Source: an uncultured Blautia sp. (GTDB lineage Bacteria > Bacillota > Clostridia > Lachnospirales > Lachnospiraceae). Taken from it: a stretch of 36,053 bases of DNA. A program made the position numbers and the translations under genes. A model generated the notes under the pieces. It saw only the letters and a list, made by a program, of their open reading frames with translations. It had not been told where the DNA came from and searched no databases. The stretch lies in assembly GCA_934424575.1 (NCBI GenBank), contig CAKRXU010000029.1, positions 1 to 36,053 on the forward strand, given 5' to 3'. Positions within the stretch are counted from its first letter, which is position 1, and the number at the start of each line of letters is the position of its first letter. Below, piece after piece: positions 7,938 to 15,771 of this stretch.

Positions 7938-9218
7938 TTATCTGCGGACAAGTTCTCTGGTGATCTCCTCCCAGGTCACACCTTTCTCCACCATCAGCAC
8001 CATGGCGTGGTACAGAAAATCAGAAATCTCATATTTGATTTCTTCTTTGTCCGGATTTTTTGCTGCGATCACAATCTCTGTGCACTCCTCACCGACTTTC
8101 TTGAGGATCTTGTCGATTCCCTTGTCAAAAAGATAATTCGTATAAGAACCTTCCTTCGGATGAACCTTACGGTCTGCGATCACATCGTAGACTTCCTGGA
8201 AAACCTTAAGCGGGTTCGTATCGTCATATTCTTTCTTCATAAGTTCTTTAAAGAAGCAGGATCTGCTTCCTGTGTGGCAGGCTGCACCAATCTGATCTAC
8301 CTTTGCAAGAATTGTATCATTATCGCAGTCTAAATGCAAGGATTTCACGTACTGAAAATGACCGGAAGTCAGTCCTTTTATCCAGAGTTCCTGGCGGCTG
8401 CGGCTCCAGTAGGTCATTTTTCCTGTTTTTACCGTCATATTGAAGGCTTCTTCATTCATGTAGGCAAGCATCAGCACCTGATCTGTCTTGTAATCCTGGA
8501 CGATGACAGGAACCATTCCGTCACTGTTCAGTTTGAACTCAGACCAGCTGATCGCGCTCTCGTAGGTATTGACAGCAATCCCCGCTTCCTTGCAGGTCTG
8601 TTTAAACTCATTGAGATCCAGTTCCAGGGCACTGATAAAGCTTCCGCTTAAGCCTCCGACCAGAGGATCAGAAAGAAGTTCCTGTAATGCTTTTGTATTT
8701 CTTTCCTCCGTATGAAGGATCACCGGCAAACTGGAAGTTTCCTCCATCTTCGGGACTGCATCCAGGGCAAGGATTCCGGATGCAAATTCATGGATCTGTT
8801 CTTTGTGGTCGTCATATTCCTCCGGGGAAGAAATGCAGACCAGCATTTTTTCTCTGCCAAAGCGTCTGGACACTTCTCCGAGAAGTTCCACGTTGCTCTC
8901 CTTGGCAAAATTCAGGACAACTTTCGCGCATCCGGCATAGATCAGTTTCTTGACATCCTCTGCACGGTTGATATTTCCAGCTGCCATGACCGGTACTTCA
9001 GATGCCGCACAGATTTCCTTGATCCTGGCGATCGCATGCTCATGCTCCTCATCGCCGGAAGAAAAGTCAAAAACAAGAAGTTCATCTGCACCGTTATCAC
9101 TGTAAAAACGTGCCAGCTTCTCTACATCGCCGTCACCAAAAAGATTTCTCTGTCCGAATCCGGTAACTGCCTTTCCCGCCTGTAAATATAAGCAGGGAAT
9201 CAGTAATTTTTTGCTCAT
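7938..9218 (-). CDS. hisIE: HisF-like pseudoenzyme domain fused to HisI-HisE (phosphoribosyl-AMP cyclohydrolase / phosphoribosyl-ATP pyrophosphatase)
   Basis: This 426-residue protein is about twice the usual HisIE length. Residues 1 to about 205 align with the HisF/HisA TIM barrel (MSKKLLIPCL..., RFYSDNGADELLVFD, NRAEDVKKLIYAGCAKVVLN). However, the position of the HisF catalytic D11 is Y11 and that of D130 is S130, and the phosphate-binding GGG is AGN, so the barrel should be inactive. Residues about 220-325 are HisI (VPVIVQDYKTDQVLMLAYMN, with Zn and substrate residues in DCDNDT and CHTGSRSC). Residues about 330-426 are HisE (KKVGEECTEIVIAAK, EISDFLYH). The HisIE part should convert PR-ATP to ProFAR, steps 2 and 3 of histidine synthesis. 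It follows hisB by 18 bases with a good ribosome site. A true hisF must lie elsewhere. Confidence 0.9.
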   Translation of the reverse strand: MSKKLLIPCLYLQAGKAVTGFGQRNLFGDGDVEKLARFYSDNGADELLVFDFSSGDEEHEHAIARIKEICAASEVPVMAAGNINRAEDVKKLIYAGCAKVVLNFAKESNVELLGEVSRRFGREKMLVCISSPEEYDDHKEQIHEFASGILALDAVPKMEETSSLPVILHTEERNTKALQELLSDPLVGGLSGSFISALELDLNEFKQTCKEAGIAVNTYESAISWSEFKLNSDGMVPVIVQDYKTDQVLMLAYMNEEAFNMTVKTGKMTYWSRSRQELWIKGLTSGHFQYVKSLHLDCDNDTILAKVDQIGAACHTGSRSCFFKELMKKEYDDTNPLKVFQEVYDVIADRKVHPKEGSYTNYLFDKGIDKILKKVGEECTEIVIAAKNPDKEEIKYEISDFLYHAMVLMVEKGVTWEEITRELVRR

Positions 9219-9236
9219 AAGATCATCCTCCCTGTC

Positions 9237-9824
9237 TTACAGACTTCCCTTGGTAGAAAGTACATCTGTGATCCTCGGATCAAAAGATGTCGCCTGGTCC
9301 AGTGCCTTGGCAAAACTCTTGAACATTGCCTCAGCCACATGATGGCTGTTGCCGCCTGTCAGAACCTTGATATGCAGGTTCATTCCGCAGGAATAAGAGA
9401 TCGCATAGAAAAATTCTTTCACCATTTCTGTCGCCATATCGCCGATCTTCTCTGAAGTAAATTCCGCATCCCAGGAGAAATATGGACGGCCGGACAGATC
9501 GACAGCACAGAGGACAAGGACCTCATCCATCGGAAGGATGCAGCTTCCATAGCGACGGATGCCTTTTTTGTCACCGACAGCTTCTTTGATTGCATTGCCG
9601 AGGACGATTCCTGTATCCTCGATCGTATGATGATCGTCTACATTCAGATCTCCATGTACACGAACGCTTAAGTCAAAAAGTCCGTGACGTGTAAATCCGT
9701 CAAGCATGTGGTCAAAAAATCCCACGCCTGTCTCAATATCTGAATATCCTGTTCCGTCCAGGACCAGTTTCAGTTTGATCTCCGTTTCCTTTGTGTTGCG
9801 TTCTACAGATGCTTCTCTGGTCAT
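9237..9824 (-). CDS. hisB: Imidazoleglycerol-phosphate dehydratase
   Basis: This is a 195-residue monofunctional enzyme of standard length that dehydrates imidazole glycerol phosphate to imidazole acetol phosphate (histidine pathway, cytoplasm). The family metal-binding motifs are intact: FFDHMLDGFTRHG near residue 36, DDHHTIEDTG near 64 and HHVAEAMFKSFAKA near 162. There is no fused histidinol-phosphate phosphatase domain, so that step needs a separate enzyme such as HisK/HisJ outside the window. GGAGG sits five bases before the ATG. The gene begins nine bases after the hisD stop, consistent with one operon. Confidence 0.97.
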   Translation of the reverse strand: MTREASVERNTKETEIKLKLVLDGTGYSDIETGVGFFDHMLDGFTRHGLFDLSVRVHGDLNVDDHHTIEDTGIVLGNAIKEAVGDKKGIRRYGSCILPMDEVLVLCAVDLSGRPYFSWDAEFTSEKIGDMATEMVKEFFYAISYSCGMNLHIKVLTGGNSHHVAEAMFKSFAKALDQATSFDPRITDVLSTKGSL

Positions 9825-9833
9825 TTGGCCCTC

Positions 9834-11135
9834 CTACTGTTCTTCATCCTCAAAACGGACAGCGATGGAATTTGCATGTGCTGTCAGCTGTTCTGAAGTT
9901 GCAAACTGTTCGATATCTTTGTGGATCTCACGTAATGCTTCTCTTGAATAGTATACGATGCTTGATTTCTTTACAAAATCATCTACAGAAAGAGCAGAGA
10001 AGAACTTCGCTGTTCCGTTTGTCGGCAGTACGTGGTTCGGTCCTGCAAAATAGTCGCCCAGCGGCTCGGAGCTGTTCTCTCCGATAAAGATCGCGCCGGC
10101 ATTTCTTACTTTCATCATGACTTCAAACGGGTTGGCAGTCACGATCTCCATGTGCTCGGATGCAATGGCATTTGCTGCCTCGATCGCCTCGTCCATGTTT
10201 TCGGCGATCAGAATGTAACCGAAGTTATCCAGGGATTTCTGGATGATCTCCTTACGGGAAAGGATCTTGACAAATCCGTCTACTTCTTCGCTGACTTTTG
10301 CTGCGAATTCTCTGCTTGTTGTGATCAGGATCGCGGAAGCCAGTTCGTCATGCTCTGCCTGGGACAGAAGGTCTGCTGCCACATATCTCGGATTTGCAGT
10401 CTCATCTGCAAGAACCAGGATCTCACTTGGTCCTGCAATGGAGTCAATGCTGACATAACCGTAAACAGCTTTCTTTGCAAGAGCTACGAAGATGTTTCCA
10501 GGTCCTACGATCTTGTCTACCTTCGGGATGCTCTCTGTTCCGTAAGCAAGTGCTCCGATCGCCTGTGCACCGCCGACTTTGTAGATCTCATCTGCACCGG
10601 CTTCTTTTGCTGCTACCAGAGTGGAGGGATTGACTTTGCCATCTTTTCCCGGAGGTGTGGTCATAACGATCTGGTCTACACCTGCAACTTTGGCAGGTAC
10701 GATGTTCATAAGAACAGAAGATGGATAGACAGCCTTGCCGCCAGGAACATAAACGCCGACTCTCTCAAGCGGTGTCACTTTCTGACCGAGCATGGTTCCC
10801 TTGGCTTCTGTGGTGAACCAGCTGTTCTGTCTCTGTTTCTCGTGATAGCTTCTGATGTTTACCAGAGCTTTGCGGATCACTTCGATCAGGGCCGAATCTA
10901 CTGCTTCATAAGCTTCTTTGATCTCTTCCTCTGTAACGCGGATGGTTTCTTTGGTAACTTCCGTCTTGTCAAATTCCTTTGTGTATGCAAAAAGAGCCTC
11001 GTCGCCTTTTTCCTTCACATTCTTAAGGATCTCATCAACTGCGGATTCAAATTTCCCGTAATTGTTCGGGCTTCTTTTGAGAAGATTTTCGAGAATATCT
11101 TTTGTACTTTCTTTTGTCAGTGCTACTGTACGCAT
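9834..11135 (-). CDS. hisD: Histidinol dehydrogenase
   Basis: This 433-residue NAD-dependent enzyme oxidises histidinol to histidine in two steps, the last reactions of the pathway. The start at 11135 is preferred because AAGGG lies nine bases upstream; earlier TTG and ATG codons overlap or abut that site. Family features are visible: VPGGKAVYPSSVLMN, the NAD-binding region VDKIVGPGNIFV, IAGPSEILVLAD, and the zinc and catalytic region SQAEHDELASAILIT, with later conserved segments ASEHMEIVT and GPNHVLPTNGTAKF. The gene lies between hisG and hisB with gaps of 26 and 9 bases. Confidence 0.97.
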   Translation of the reverse strand: MRTVALTKESTKDILENLLKRSPNNYGKFESAVDEILKNVKEKGDEALFAYTKEFDKTEVTKETIRVTEEEIKEAYEAVDSALIEVIRKALVNIRSYHEKQRQNSWFTTEAKGTMLGQKVTPLERVGVYVPGGKAVYPSSVLMNIVPAKVAGVDQIVMTTPPGKDGKVNPSTLVAAKEAGADEIYKVGGAQAIGALAYGTESIPKVDKIVGPGNIFVALAKKAVYGYVSIDSIAGPSEILVLADETANPRYVAADLLSQAEHDELASAILITTSREFAAKVSEEVDGFVKILSRKEIIQKSLDNFGYILIAENMDEAIEAANAIASEHMEIVTANPFEVMMKVRNAGAIFIGENSSEPLGDYFAGPNHVLPTNGTAKFFSALSVDDFVKKSSIVYYSREALREIHKDIEQFATSEQLTAHANSIAVRFEDEEQ

Positions 11136-11161
11136 TGTCATCATCCCTTCTGTCAACAGTA

Positions 11162-11806
11162 TTATTTATCGATCACTACATTTCTCAGGTCGCTGATCAG
11201 TTTGTGGATCCGTTCGCCTTCCATCTTCATGCTGACCTGGTTTACGACCATTCTTGCAGAAAGCGGGCAGACTTCTTCGAGGACCTTGAGGCCGTTTTCA
11301 CGGAGTGTGCTTCCTGTCTCTACGATATCTACGATCACTTCGGACAGTCCTACGATCGGCGCAAGCTCGATGGAACCATTTAATTTGATCAGCTCTACGG
11401 TCTGGTGTTTCTGGTTGTAGAAATAATCCTTGGCGATATTCGGATATTTGGTCGCCACACGGATCAGCTGGTTATTATGTAAAAGTTCTCTGGCACTCTC
11501 CGGTCCGCAGACGCACATGCGGCATTTGCCGAACCCTAAGTCCATAACTTCATATAATTTTCTTCCTTCTTCAAGGATGATATCCTTTCCTGTCACGCCG
11601 ATATCTGCTGCACCGTACTCTACATAGGTCGGTACATCCGGTCCTTTTGCAAGGAAAAAGCGGAGTTTCAGTTCTTCATTTACAAAGATCAGTTTGCGGG
11701 AGCTCTTGTCTCTCATCTCCTCGCAGGTGATCCCGATCTGCTCCAGCATATCCAGAGTTTTCTCGGCAAGTCTTCCTTTTGTCAGGGCAATCGTCAGGTA
11801 TCTCAT
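11162..11806 (-). CDS. hisG: ATP phosphoribosyltransferase catalytic subunit, short form
   Basis: This 214-residue protein joins ATP and PRPP, the committed step of histidine synthesis. The start MRYLTIALTKGR at 11806 is chosen because GGAGG precedes it; an upstream in-frame start would overlap hisZ by 20 bases. The gene begins one base after the hisZ stop (TGATATG arrangement). Visible motifs are TKGRLAEKTL, GAADIGVTGKDI and the PRPP loop VETGSTLRENGL. It lacks the C-terminal ACT-like regulatory domain of long HisG, so it needs HisZ, encoded just upstream, for activity and histidine feedback in an octameric HisG4Z4 complex. Confidence 0.96.
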   Translation of the reverse strand: MRYLTIALTKGRLAEKTLDMLEQIGITCEEMRDKSSRKLIFVNEELKLRFFLAKGPDVPTYVEYGAADIGVTGKDIILEEGRKLYEVMDLGFGKCRMCVCGPESARELLHNNQLIRVATKYPNIAKDYFYNQKHQTVELIKLNGSIELAPIVGLSEVIVDIVETGSTLRENGLKVLEEVCPLSARMVVNQVSMKMEGERIHKLISDLRNVVIDK

Positions 11807-11807
11807 A

Positions 11808-12926
11808 TCAGTCTTCCTCCTTCTCACAGCGCAGGGCTACGCAGGTTCCCTCTTTACGAAGTCTCTGTGCTTCCAGGATCGCTTCTCTTCTGTTATCTTC
11901 TGTGTAAGTGAGGACTACAGGAGCCTCATCCTTTGCAACCTCAATCTTCTGTCTGGAAAGTGCCATCAGAAGGTTGTCAACAACGATGACAAAACCGATA
12001 GATGCTGCCGGTTTGCCGAAATGTTTCAGAAGTTCGTTGTAACGGCCGCCCTTGACTACCGGCTCACCGATTCCATAAGTGTATGCCTGGAAAATGATCC
12101 CTGTGTAGTACTGGATCTTGCTGAGCATACCAAAATCAAAACTTACGTATTTCTCATAACCGTAAACTTTGAGGATCTCATAGATCTCCTCCAGACGCTC
12201 TACTGCTGCAAGCGCGCATGTATTGTCGGTCAGGCTTCTTGCCTTTGCAAGTACTTCGCTGGTCCCGAACAGGTGTGGAAGTTCAAGGAATGCTTTTTCC
12301 AGAGATTCAGAAAGCTTCTGCTCTTTTACCAGATCTTCTACACCGAAGTAATTCTTCTGGGAGATCAGGGAGCGGAGACGCTCTTCTACTTCTTCCTCTA
12401 ATCCCGCATCTTTGAGAAGGGATTTGAAGTAATCTACCTGTCCTACACTGATCTGGAATTCGGTAAGTCCTGATGCAAGAAGGCTCTCGATCGTCATCGC
12501 AAGAAGTTCTGCATCTGCCTCCGGAGAATCATCTCCGATACGCTCAACGCCCATCTGTGTGGTCTCTTTGAGACGTCCCTGATAGCTTGAATTGTTTACA
12601 AATGTATTTCCGGTATAGCACAGTGTCACTACCTGCTGATCCGGGTTAAAATAAGTCGCACATGCTCTGGATACGGACGGTGTGAAGTCCGGTCTCAGTA
12701 CCAAAGTATTGCCCTCTCTGTCAAAAAATTTATAAAGATCTCTGGAAGGAACGGTTCCTACCTCTTTGCTGAACACCTCAAAATATTCGATGCTCGGTGT
12801 CTCTATCTCTTCATATCCGTAGGAACGGAATACCTTGTAGATCTCCGCCTGCAGATGATGCTTCTGGCTGCACTCTCCATTGTAAATATCACGTACACCC
12901 TCTGGTGTATGAAAAATACGCTGCAT
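11808..12926 (-). CDS. hisZ: ATP phosphoribosyltransferase regulatory subunit
   Basis: This 372-residue paralogue of the class II histidyl-tRNA synthetase catalytic domain lacks the C-terminal anticodon-binding domain of HisS (about 420 residues). It retains the N-terminal PEGVRDIYNGE segment, a motif-2-like NTLVLRPDFTPSVSRA and the motif-3-like GGRYNELLKHFG, but does not charge tRNA. It binds and activates short HisG. It is the first gene of the operon, with the ribosome site GAGGAGG upstream of the ATG and a consensus promoter 70 bases further up. The placement directly before a short-form hisG separates it from a true hisS. Confidence 0.93.
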   Translation of the reverse strand: MQRIFHTPEGVRDIYNGECSQKHHLQAEIYKVFRSYGYEEIETPSIEYFEVFSKEVGTVPSRDLYKFFDREGNTLVLRPDFTPSVSRACATYFNPDQQVVTLCYTGNTFVNNSSYQGRLKETTQMGVERIGDDSPEADAELLAMTIESLLASGLTEFQISVGQVDYFKSLLKDAGLEEEVEERLRSLISQKNYFGVEDLVKEQKLSESLEKAFLELPHLFGTSEVLAKARSLTDNTCALAAVERLEEIYEILKVYGYEKYVSFDFGMLSKIQYYTGIIFQAYTYGIGEPVVKGGRYNELLKHFGKPAASIGFVIVVDNLLMALSRQKIEVAKDEAPVVLTYTEDNRREAILEAQRLRKEGTCVALRCEKEED

Positions 12927-12943
12927 ATTTTATCCTCCTCGTG

Positions 12944-12970
12944 GGCAGCCATACGCTTTAGTATGCTACC
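12944..12970 (-). promoter_or_regulatory. Hairpin in the hisZ leader
   Basis: On the minus strand GGTAGCATAC can pair with GTAT(G)GCTGCC around a six-base loop, giving ten pairs with one bulged base. It ends only a few bases before the hisZ ribosome site and has no U-run, so it is not a terminator. A role in translation or mRNA stability is possible. There is no T-box and no His-codon leader peptide in this short leader. Confidence 0.4.
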
Positions 12971-12994
12971 ATGTTACTATGTAAAACACTAACG

Positions 12995-13023
12995 ATTATA
13001 GTGGATATTTCCATGCTTGTCAA
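12995..13023 (-). promoter_or_regulatory. Consensus sigma-A promoter of the his operon
   Basis: TTGACA (13018-13023) and TATAAT (12995-13000) are separated by exactly 17 bases on the minus strand, a perfect match to the housekeeping consensus. The -35 box overlaps the recU stop codon (13020-13022). Confidence 0.9.
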
Positions 13024-13553
13024 TCCCGCATTTTGAGATCCTGCTGGATTCCTTCCAGATATGGCACCAGAAATCCGCTCTGCTTCGGCAGATAAAACTC
13101 TTCTTTCAGTTCTTCTCTTCGGAAACTTTTGCGTCCGCCATCCTCCATGCGCTTCCAGAATACCATAAGGTCGCGGAATGGAAGATAATAAAAACGGTCT
13201 GCATGACTGAAAAAAATAAGAAAGAACGCTATGCCGCCCTGCTGCTCAAATGCCTCCATAAAAGATACCTGATGAGAATGGATGTTACTTAAAGGAAACG
13301 TATCCACACAGCATTCCTTGGCATCGAAACAGACCGGGATTCCCTGTACTGCCCCGATATAATCCACGGTACTTCTCTGCTCAAAATAGGCAAGTGTGAT
13401 ATGCCGGTTTTCTTTGTCCATGCGGACTGGAGTGATCGGTGTCGGGATCTTCTGGATCAGAGCGAGTTTTTTCTCCGCATACTGTTCGTTGGTACGATTG
13501 ACAAGGTCTTCGAGTGTTGAACCTCGAAGACCTCTGCTGTTCCATGTTGCCAT
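13020..13553 (-). CDS. recU: Holliday junction resolvase RecU
   Basis: This 177-residue protein is of the Firmicute Holliday-junction endonuclease family, which cuts four-way junctions during recombination and chromosome segregation. Family segments are visible: NSRGLRGSTLEDLVNRTN at the start, IQKIPTPITPVRM, AYFEQRSTVDYIGAVQG, the nuclease core PVCFDAKECC and the metal-site neighbourhood FPLSNIHSHQVSFMEAF. It begins three bases after the signal peptidase stop, and only a weak ribosome site is visible, so translational coupling is likely. In Bacillus recU neighbours a penicillin-binding protein gene; here it ends the housekeeping run. Confidence 0.93.
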   Translation of the reverse strand: MATWNSRGLRGSTLEDLVNRTNEQYAEKKLALIQKIPTPITPVRMDKENRHITLAYFEQRSTVDYIGAVQGIPVCFDAKECCVDTFPLSNIHSHQVSFMEAFEQQGGIAFFLIFFSHADRFYYLPFRDLMVFWKRMEDGGRKSFRREELKEEFYLPKQSGFLVPYLEGIQQDLKMRD

Positions 13554-13556
13554 TGT

Positions 13557-14114
13557 TTATTCCAGAACCTTGATGGATGGATAATATCTGACGATCGCTT
13601 TGCCGACGATCTCATCATAAGTCACGAACGTATTGCTCCAGAATCTGGAATCCTTGGAATGCTCGCGGTTATCACCAAGCATGAAATAGCATCCCTCCGG
13701 CACAACGTACGGACCATAATTGCCGGTCGGTGTTTCCGGTACATGGCTGTTTGCTTCTTCGTCTTCTTCACCATTGATAAAGACTTTGCCGTTTTTGATC
13801 TCAACGGTGTCTCCCGGAAGACCGATCAGTCGTTTGATAAAGAGCTGGCTCTCATCATCAGGATATTTGAAGATGATGATGTCGTAGCGCTCCGGATCTT
13901 TCATTTTCTTGGAAACATGCGTTCCGAAGAAATCAAAATTAATGCCATATGCCATACGGAAACCGAAGATACGGTCACCGGTCATGATCGTCTGTTCCAT
14001 AGATTCAGACGGGATCTTTGCGTTGATAAGGACTACATTGTTTACGACCAGGACTACGACGATCACGATGATGAACATTTTGATGTAGTCCCAGACTTCA
14101 TTCCAGATTTTCAT
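13557..14114 (-). CDS. lepB: Type I signal peptidase
   Basis: This 185-residue membrane protease removes signal peptides from exported proteins. Residues about 12-32 form one transmembrane anchor (KMFIIVIVVVLVVNNVVLI), after which the catalytic domain lies outside. The nucleophile is S38 in PSESM and the general-base lysine is K94 in FIKRLIGLPGD. The box E motif GDNREHSKDSRFW is intact. The single anchor is typical of Gram-positive SipS-type enzymes. The ATG overlaps the stop of the preceding pseudouridine synthase gene as ATGA. Secreted products in this window would be plausible substrates. Confidence 0.96.
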   Translation of the reverse strand: MKIWNEVWDYIKMFIIVIVVVLVVNNVVLINAKIPSESMEQTIMTGDRIFGFRMAYGINFDFFGTHVSKKMKDPERYDIIIFKYPDDESQLFIKRLIGLPGDTVEIKNGKVFINGEEDEEANSHVPETPTGNYGPYVVPEGCYFMLGDNREHSKDSRFWSNTFVTYDEIVGKAIVRYYPSIKVLE

Positions 14115-15094
14115 AATAATTTCTCCCCTAACTTTTCTTCTTTTATGATACGCTCAAACTGTGCCGGCAGCGGTGCACGGAAGCATTTGCCGGACAAATT
14201 CGAAAGCCTTCCTTCCATTCCGTCCGGAAAACTCAGTCGGAAAGCATGCAGCAGCTGATGCTTCAGCTGGTATTTTTCCCTGTAACGACGGTTGAATGCA
14301 TCCTGTCCATATTTGGTATCTCCTGCCAGTGGATGCCCCTCAGAGGCAAGATGTGCTCGGATCTGATGCGTACGTCCCGTGATCAGGCCTACTTTGAGAA
14401 GGGTCACTTCACCGTTATCATCCAGCGGTTCGTAAACTGTCTCGATCGGCTGTGCTTCTTTCTGCTTCTGCTTATAGATCGTTACTTTATTCTGTTTCAT
14501 ATCTTTGTACAGATAACCTTTGATGTGCTTCTTCTCGCGAAGGACTCCCTTTACAATACAGAGGTATTCCTTATGTACCGTCCGGTCGTGGAATAATTCT
14601 GAAAGTTCCTGAAGACCTGCCAGAGACTTGCCGGCCGCGATGATACCGCTCGTATTCTTGTCAAGGCGGTTGCAGACAGACGGGCGGAACGTCCGCAGGT
14701 CTTCCTCTGTGAGATCTCCCTTCTCCAGAAGATAGCCGATCACATACTCTACCATCGAAGGTTCCTTCGTGTCATCCGGCTGGGAGAGCATTCCTGCCGG
14801 CTTGTTGATAAGAAGGATATCCGCATCCTCATAAAGCACATCCAGAGTGGTCACGGCTCTTGCCGCCCTGTCCTGCTGGCTGAATTTATCAAATGTCTCG
14901 TCGCTCAAAAATAACTTTACCTGATCTCCAGCTTCCAGCTTCTCATTTCCAGTCGCTTTCTTGCCGTTCAGTGTGATATTTTTTTTGCGGAGCATTTTGT
15001 AGAAAAAACTTTTCGGAGCATTCCGAAGAAGTTTGGACAGGTACTTGTCAAATCTCTGTCCTGCCTCATTGTCCCGAATCTGAAACTCCTTCAT
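14111..15094 (-). CDS. RluA/RluD-family rRNA pseudouridine synthase
   Basis: This 327-residue protein has an N-terminal S4 RNA-binding domain (RFDKYLSKLL ... MLRKKNITLNGKKA) followed by the pseudouridine synthase domain. The catalytic motif is NRLDKNTSGIIAAGKS, where the aspartate attacks the uridine, and the downstream motif GRTHQIRAHLASEGHPLAGD is complete. It isomerises uridines, most likely in 23S rRNA, but RluC-, RluD- and YlyB-type members cannot be told apart here. The start at 15094 (MKEFQIRD) is preferred because AAGAGG precedes it; the upstream GTG overlaps the previous gene and lacks such a site. Its stop overlaps the signal peptidase start. Confidence 0.93.
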   Translation of the reverse strand: MKEFQIRDNEAGQRFDKYLSKLLRNAPKSFFYKMLRKKNITLNGKKATGNEKLEAGDQVKLFLSDETFDKFSQQDRAARAVTTLDVLYEDADILLINKPAGMLSQPDDTKEPSMVEYVIGYLLEKGDLTEEDLRTFRPSVCNRLDKNTSGIIAAGKSLAGLQELSELFHDRTVHKEYLCIVKGVLREKKHIKGYLYKDMKQNKVTIYKQKQKEAQPIETVYEPLDDNGEVTLLKVGLITGRTHQIRAHLASEGHPLAGDTKYGQDAFNRRYREKYQLKHQLLHAFRLSFPDGMEGRLSNLSGKCFRAPLPAQFERIIKEEKLGEKLL

Positions 15095-15113
15095 TTCTCT
15101 GTTCCTCTTTCTA

Positions 15114-15737
15114 TCAGACACAGATCGCCAGGATCGTGTGCTTGATCAGTTCATTTCTGGAAAGTTCCGGATATTTCTCATCCGGACGGAATTTGATTCC
15201 TTCTTCCAGGGATTCTTTGTGTTCATTCATGGAATCCAGACGCTCCAGAAACTGCGGCAGTCTGGTGAAGATCTTGACATTTGCCTTGAATCCGTTTCCG
15301 CGGAGGATCTTCTGGCATTCCTGTTCCATGAATGCGGCATCAATCTTCGGGTCACTACTGAAACCGACAACTGTGTTGCCGCAGACCGCAAATGCATCGA
15401 TCGATGCGCTCTTCTCATAAAAAGTCATATACATTTCATAGGACATGACAAGCTCGCCTGCATGTTTACTGATTTCCTGATATACCTGCGGTGCAACCGG
15501 TTTTGCACGGAAGATCATGATCAGGCTTACCATGGATTTGCATGCCGGAAGGCAGCCAACCACTGCGATCACTGTCCATACAGTCAGTCTGGTCTTAAAG
15601 TAGATCATTGCTGAAAAGAAGATCAGAAGCGGTACTGCGAACAACGCTGCCGTGATGAGAATCCGTCTCTTTTTTTCGGCAGCGACGTAACCGTAGTCGC
15701 CCTTTCTTACTTTATTTTTATTGTTTGTTTTGCTCAT
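15114..15737 (-). CDS. Uncharacterised membrane protein with two transmembrane helices
   Basis: I do not recognise a named family. The 207-residue protein has a basic N-terminus (MSKTNNKNKVRKGDYGYVAAEKKRR), two adjacent hydrophobic helices at roughly 26-48 and 50-74, and a soluble C-terminal domain of about 130 residues. The C-terminal domain contains AVCGNTVVGFSSDPKID, KIFTRLPQFLERLDSM and a final LSRNELIKHTILAICV. The two helices in a hairpin predict that both ends are cytoplasmic. AAGGAG lies seven bases before the ATG. The gene lies between ygiQ and the pseudouridine synthase with gaps of 34 and 19 bases, so it is probably part of the same transcript. Confidence 0.8.
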   Translation of the reverse strand: MSKTNNKNKVRKGDYGYVAAEKKRRILITAALFAVPLLIFFSAMIYFKTRLTVWTVIAVVGCLPACKSMVSLIMIFRAKPVAPQVYQEISKHAGELVMSYEMYMTFYEKSASIDAFAVCGNTVVGFSSDPKIDAAFMEQECQKILRGNGFKANVKIFTRLPQFLERLDSMNEHKESLEEGIKFRPDEKYPELSRNELIKHTILAICV

Positions 15738-15771
15738 CTATAAGCTCCTTATTTGTAACTGTTCAGTACCT

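Noticed and set aside
10032..11420. 462-residue plus-strand reading frame over hisD and hisG
   Set aside because: This is a codon-bias shadow of clear histidine genes. Its composition (Cys, Phe, Asp runs) is unlike a real protein.
11808..12926. Histidyl-tRNA synthetase (hisS)
   Set aside because: The protein lacks the anticodon-binding domain and sits directly before a short-form hisG, which fits HisZ.
12930..13020. T-box or histidine attenuator upstream of hisZ
   Set aside because: The leader is only about 60 bases, with no specifier loop, no terminator and no His codon run.
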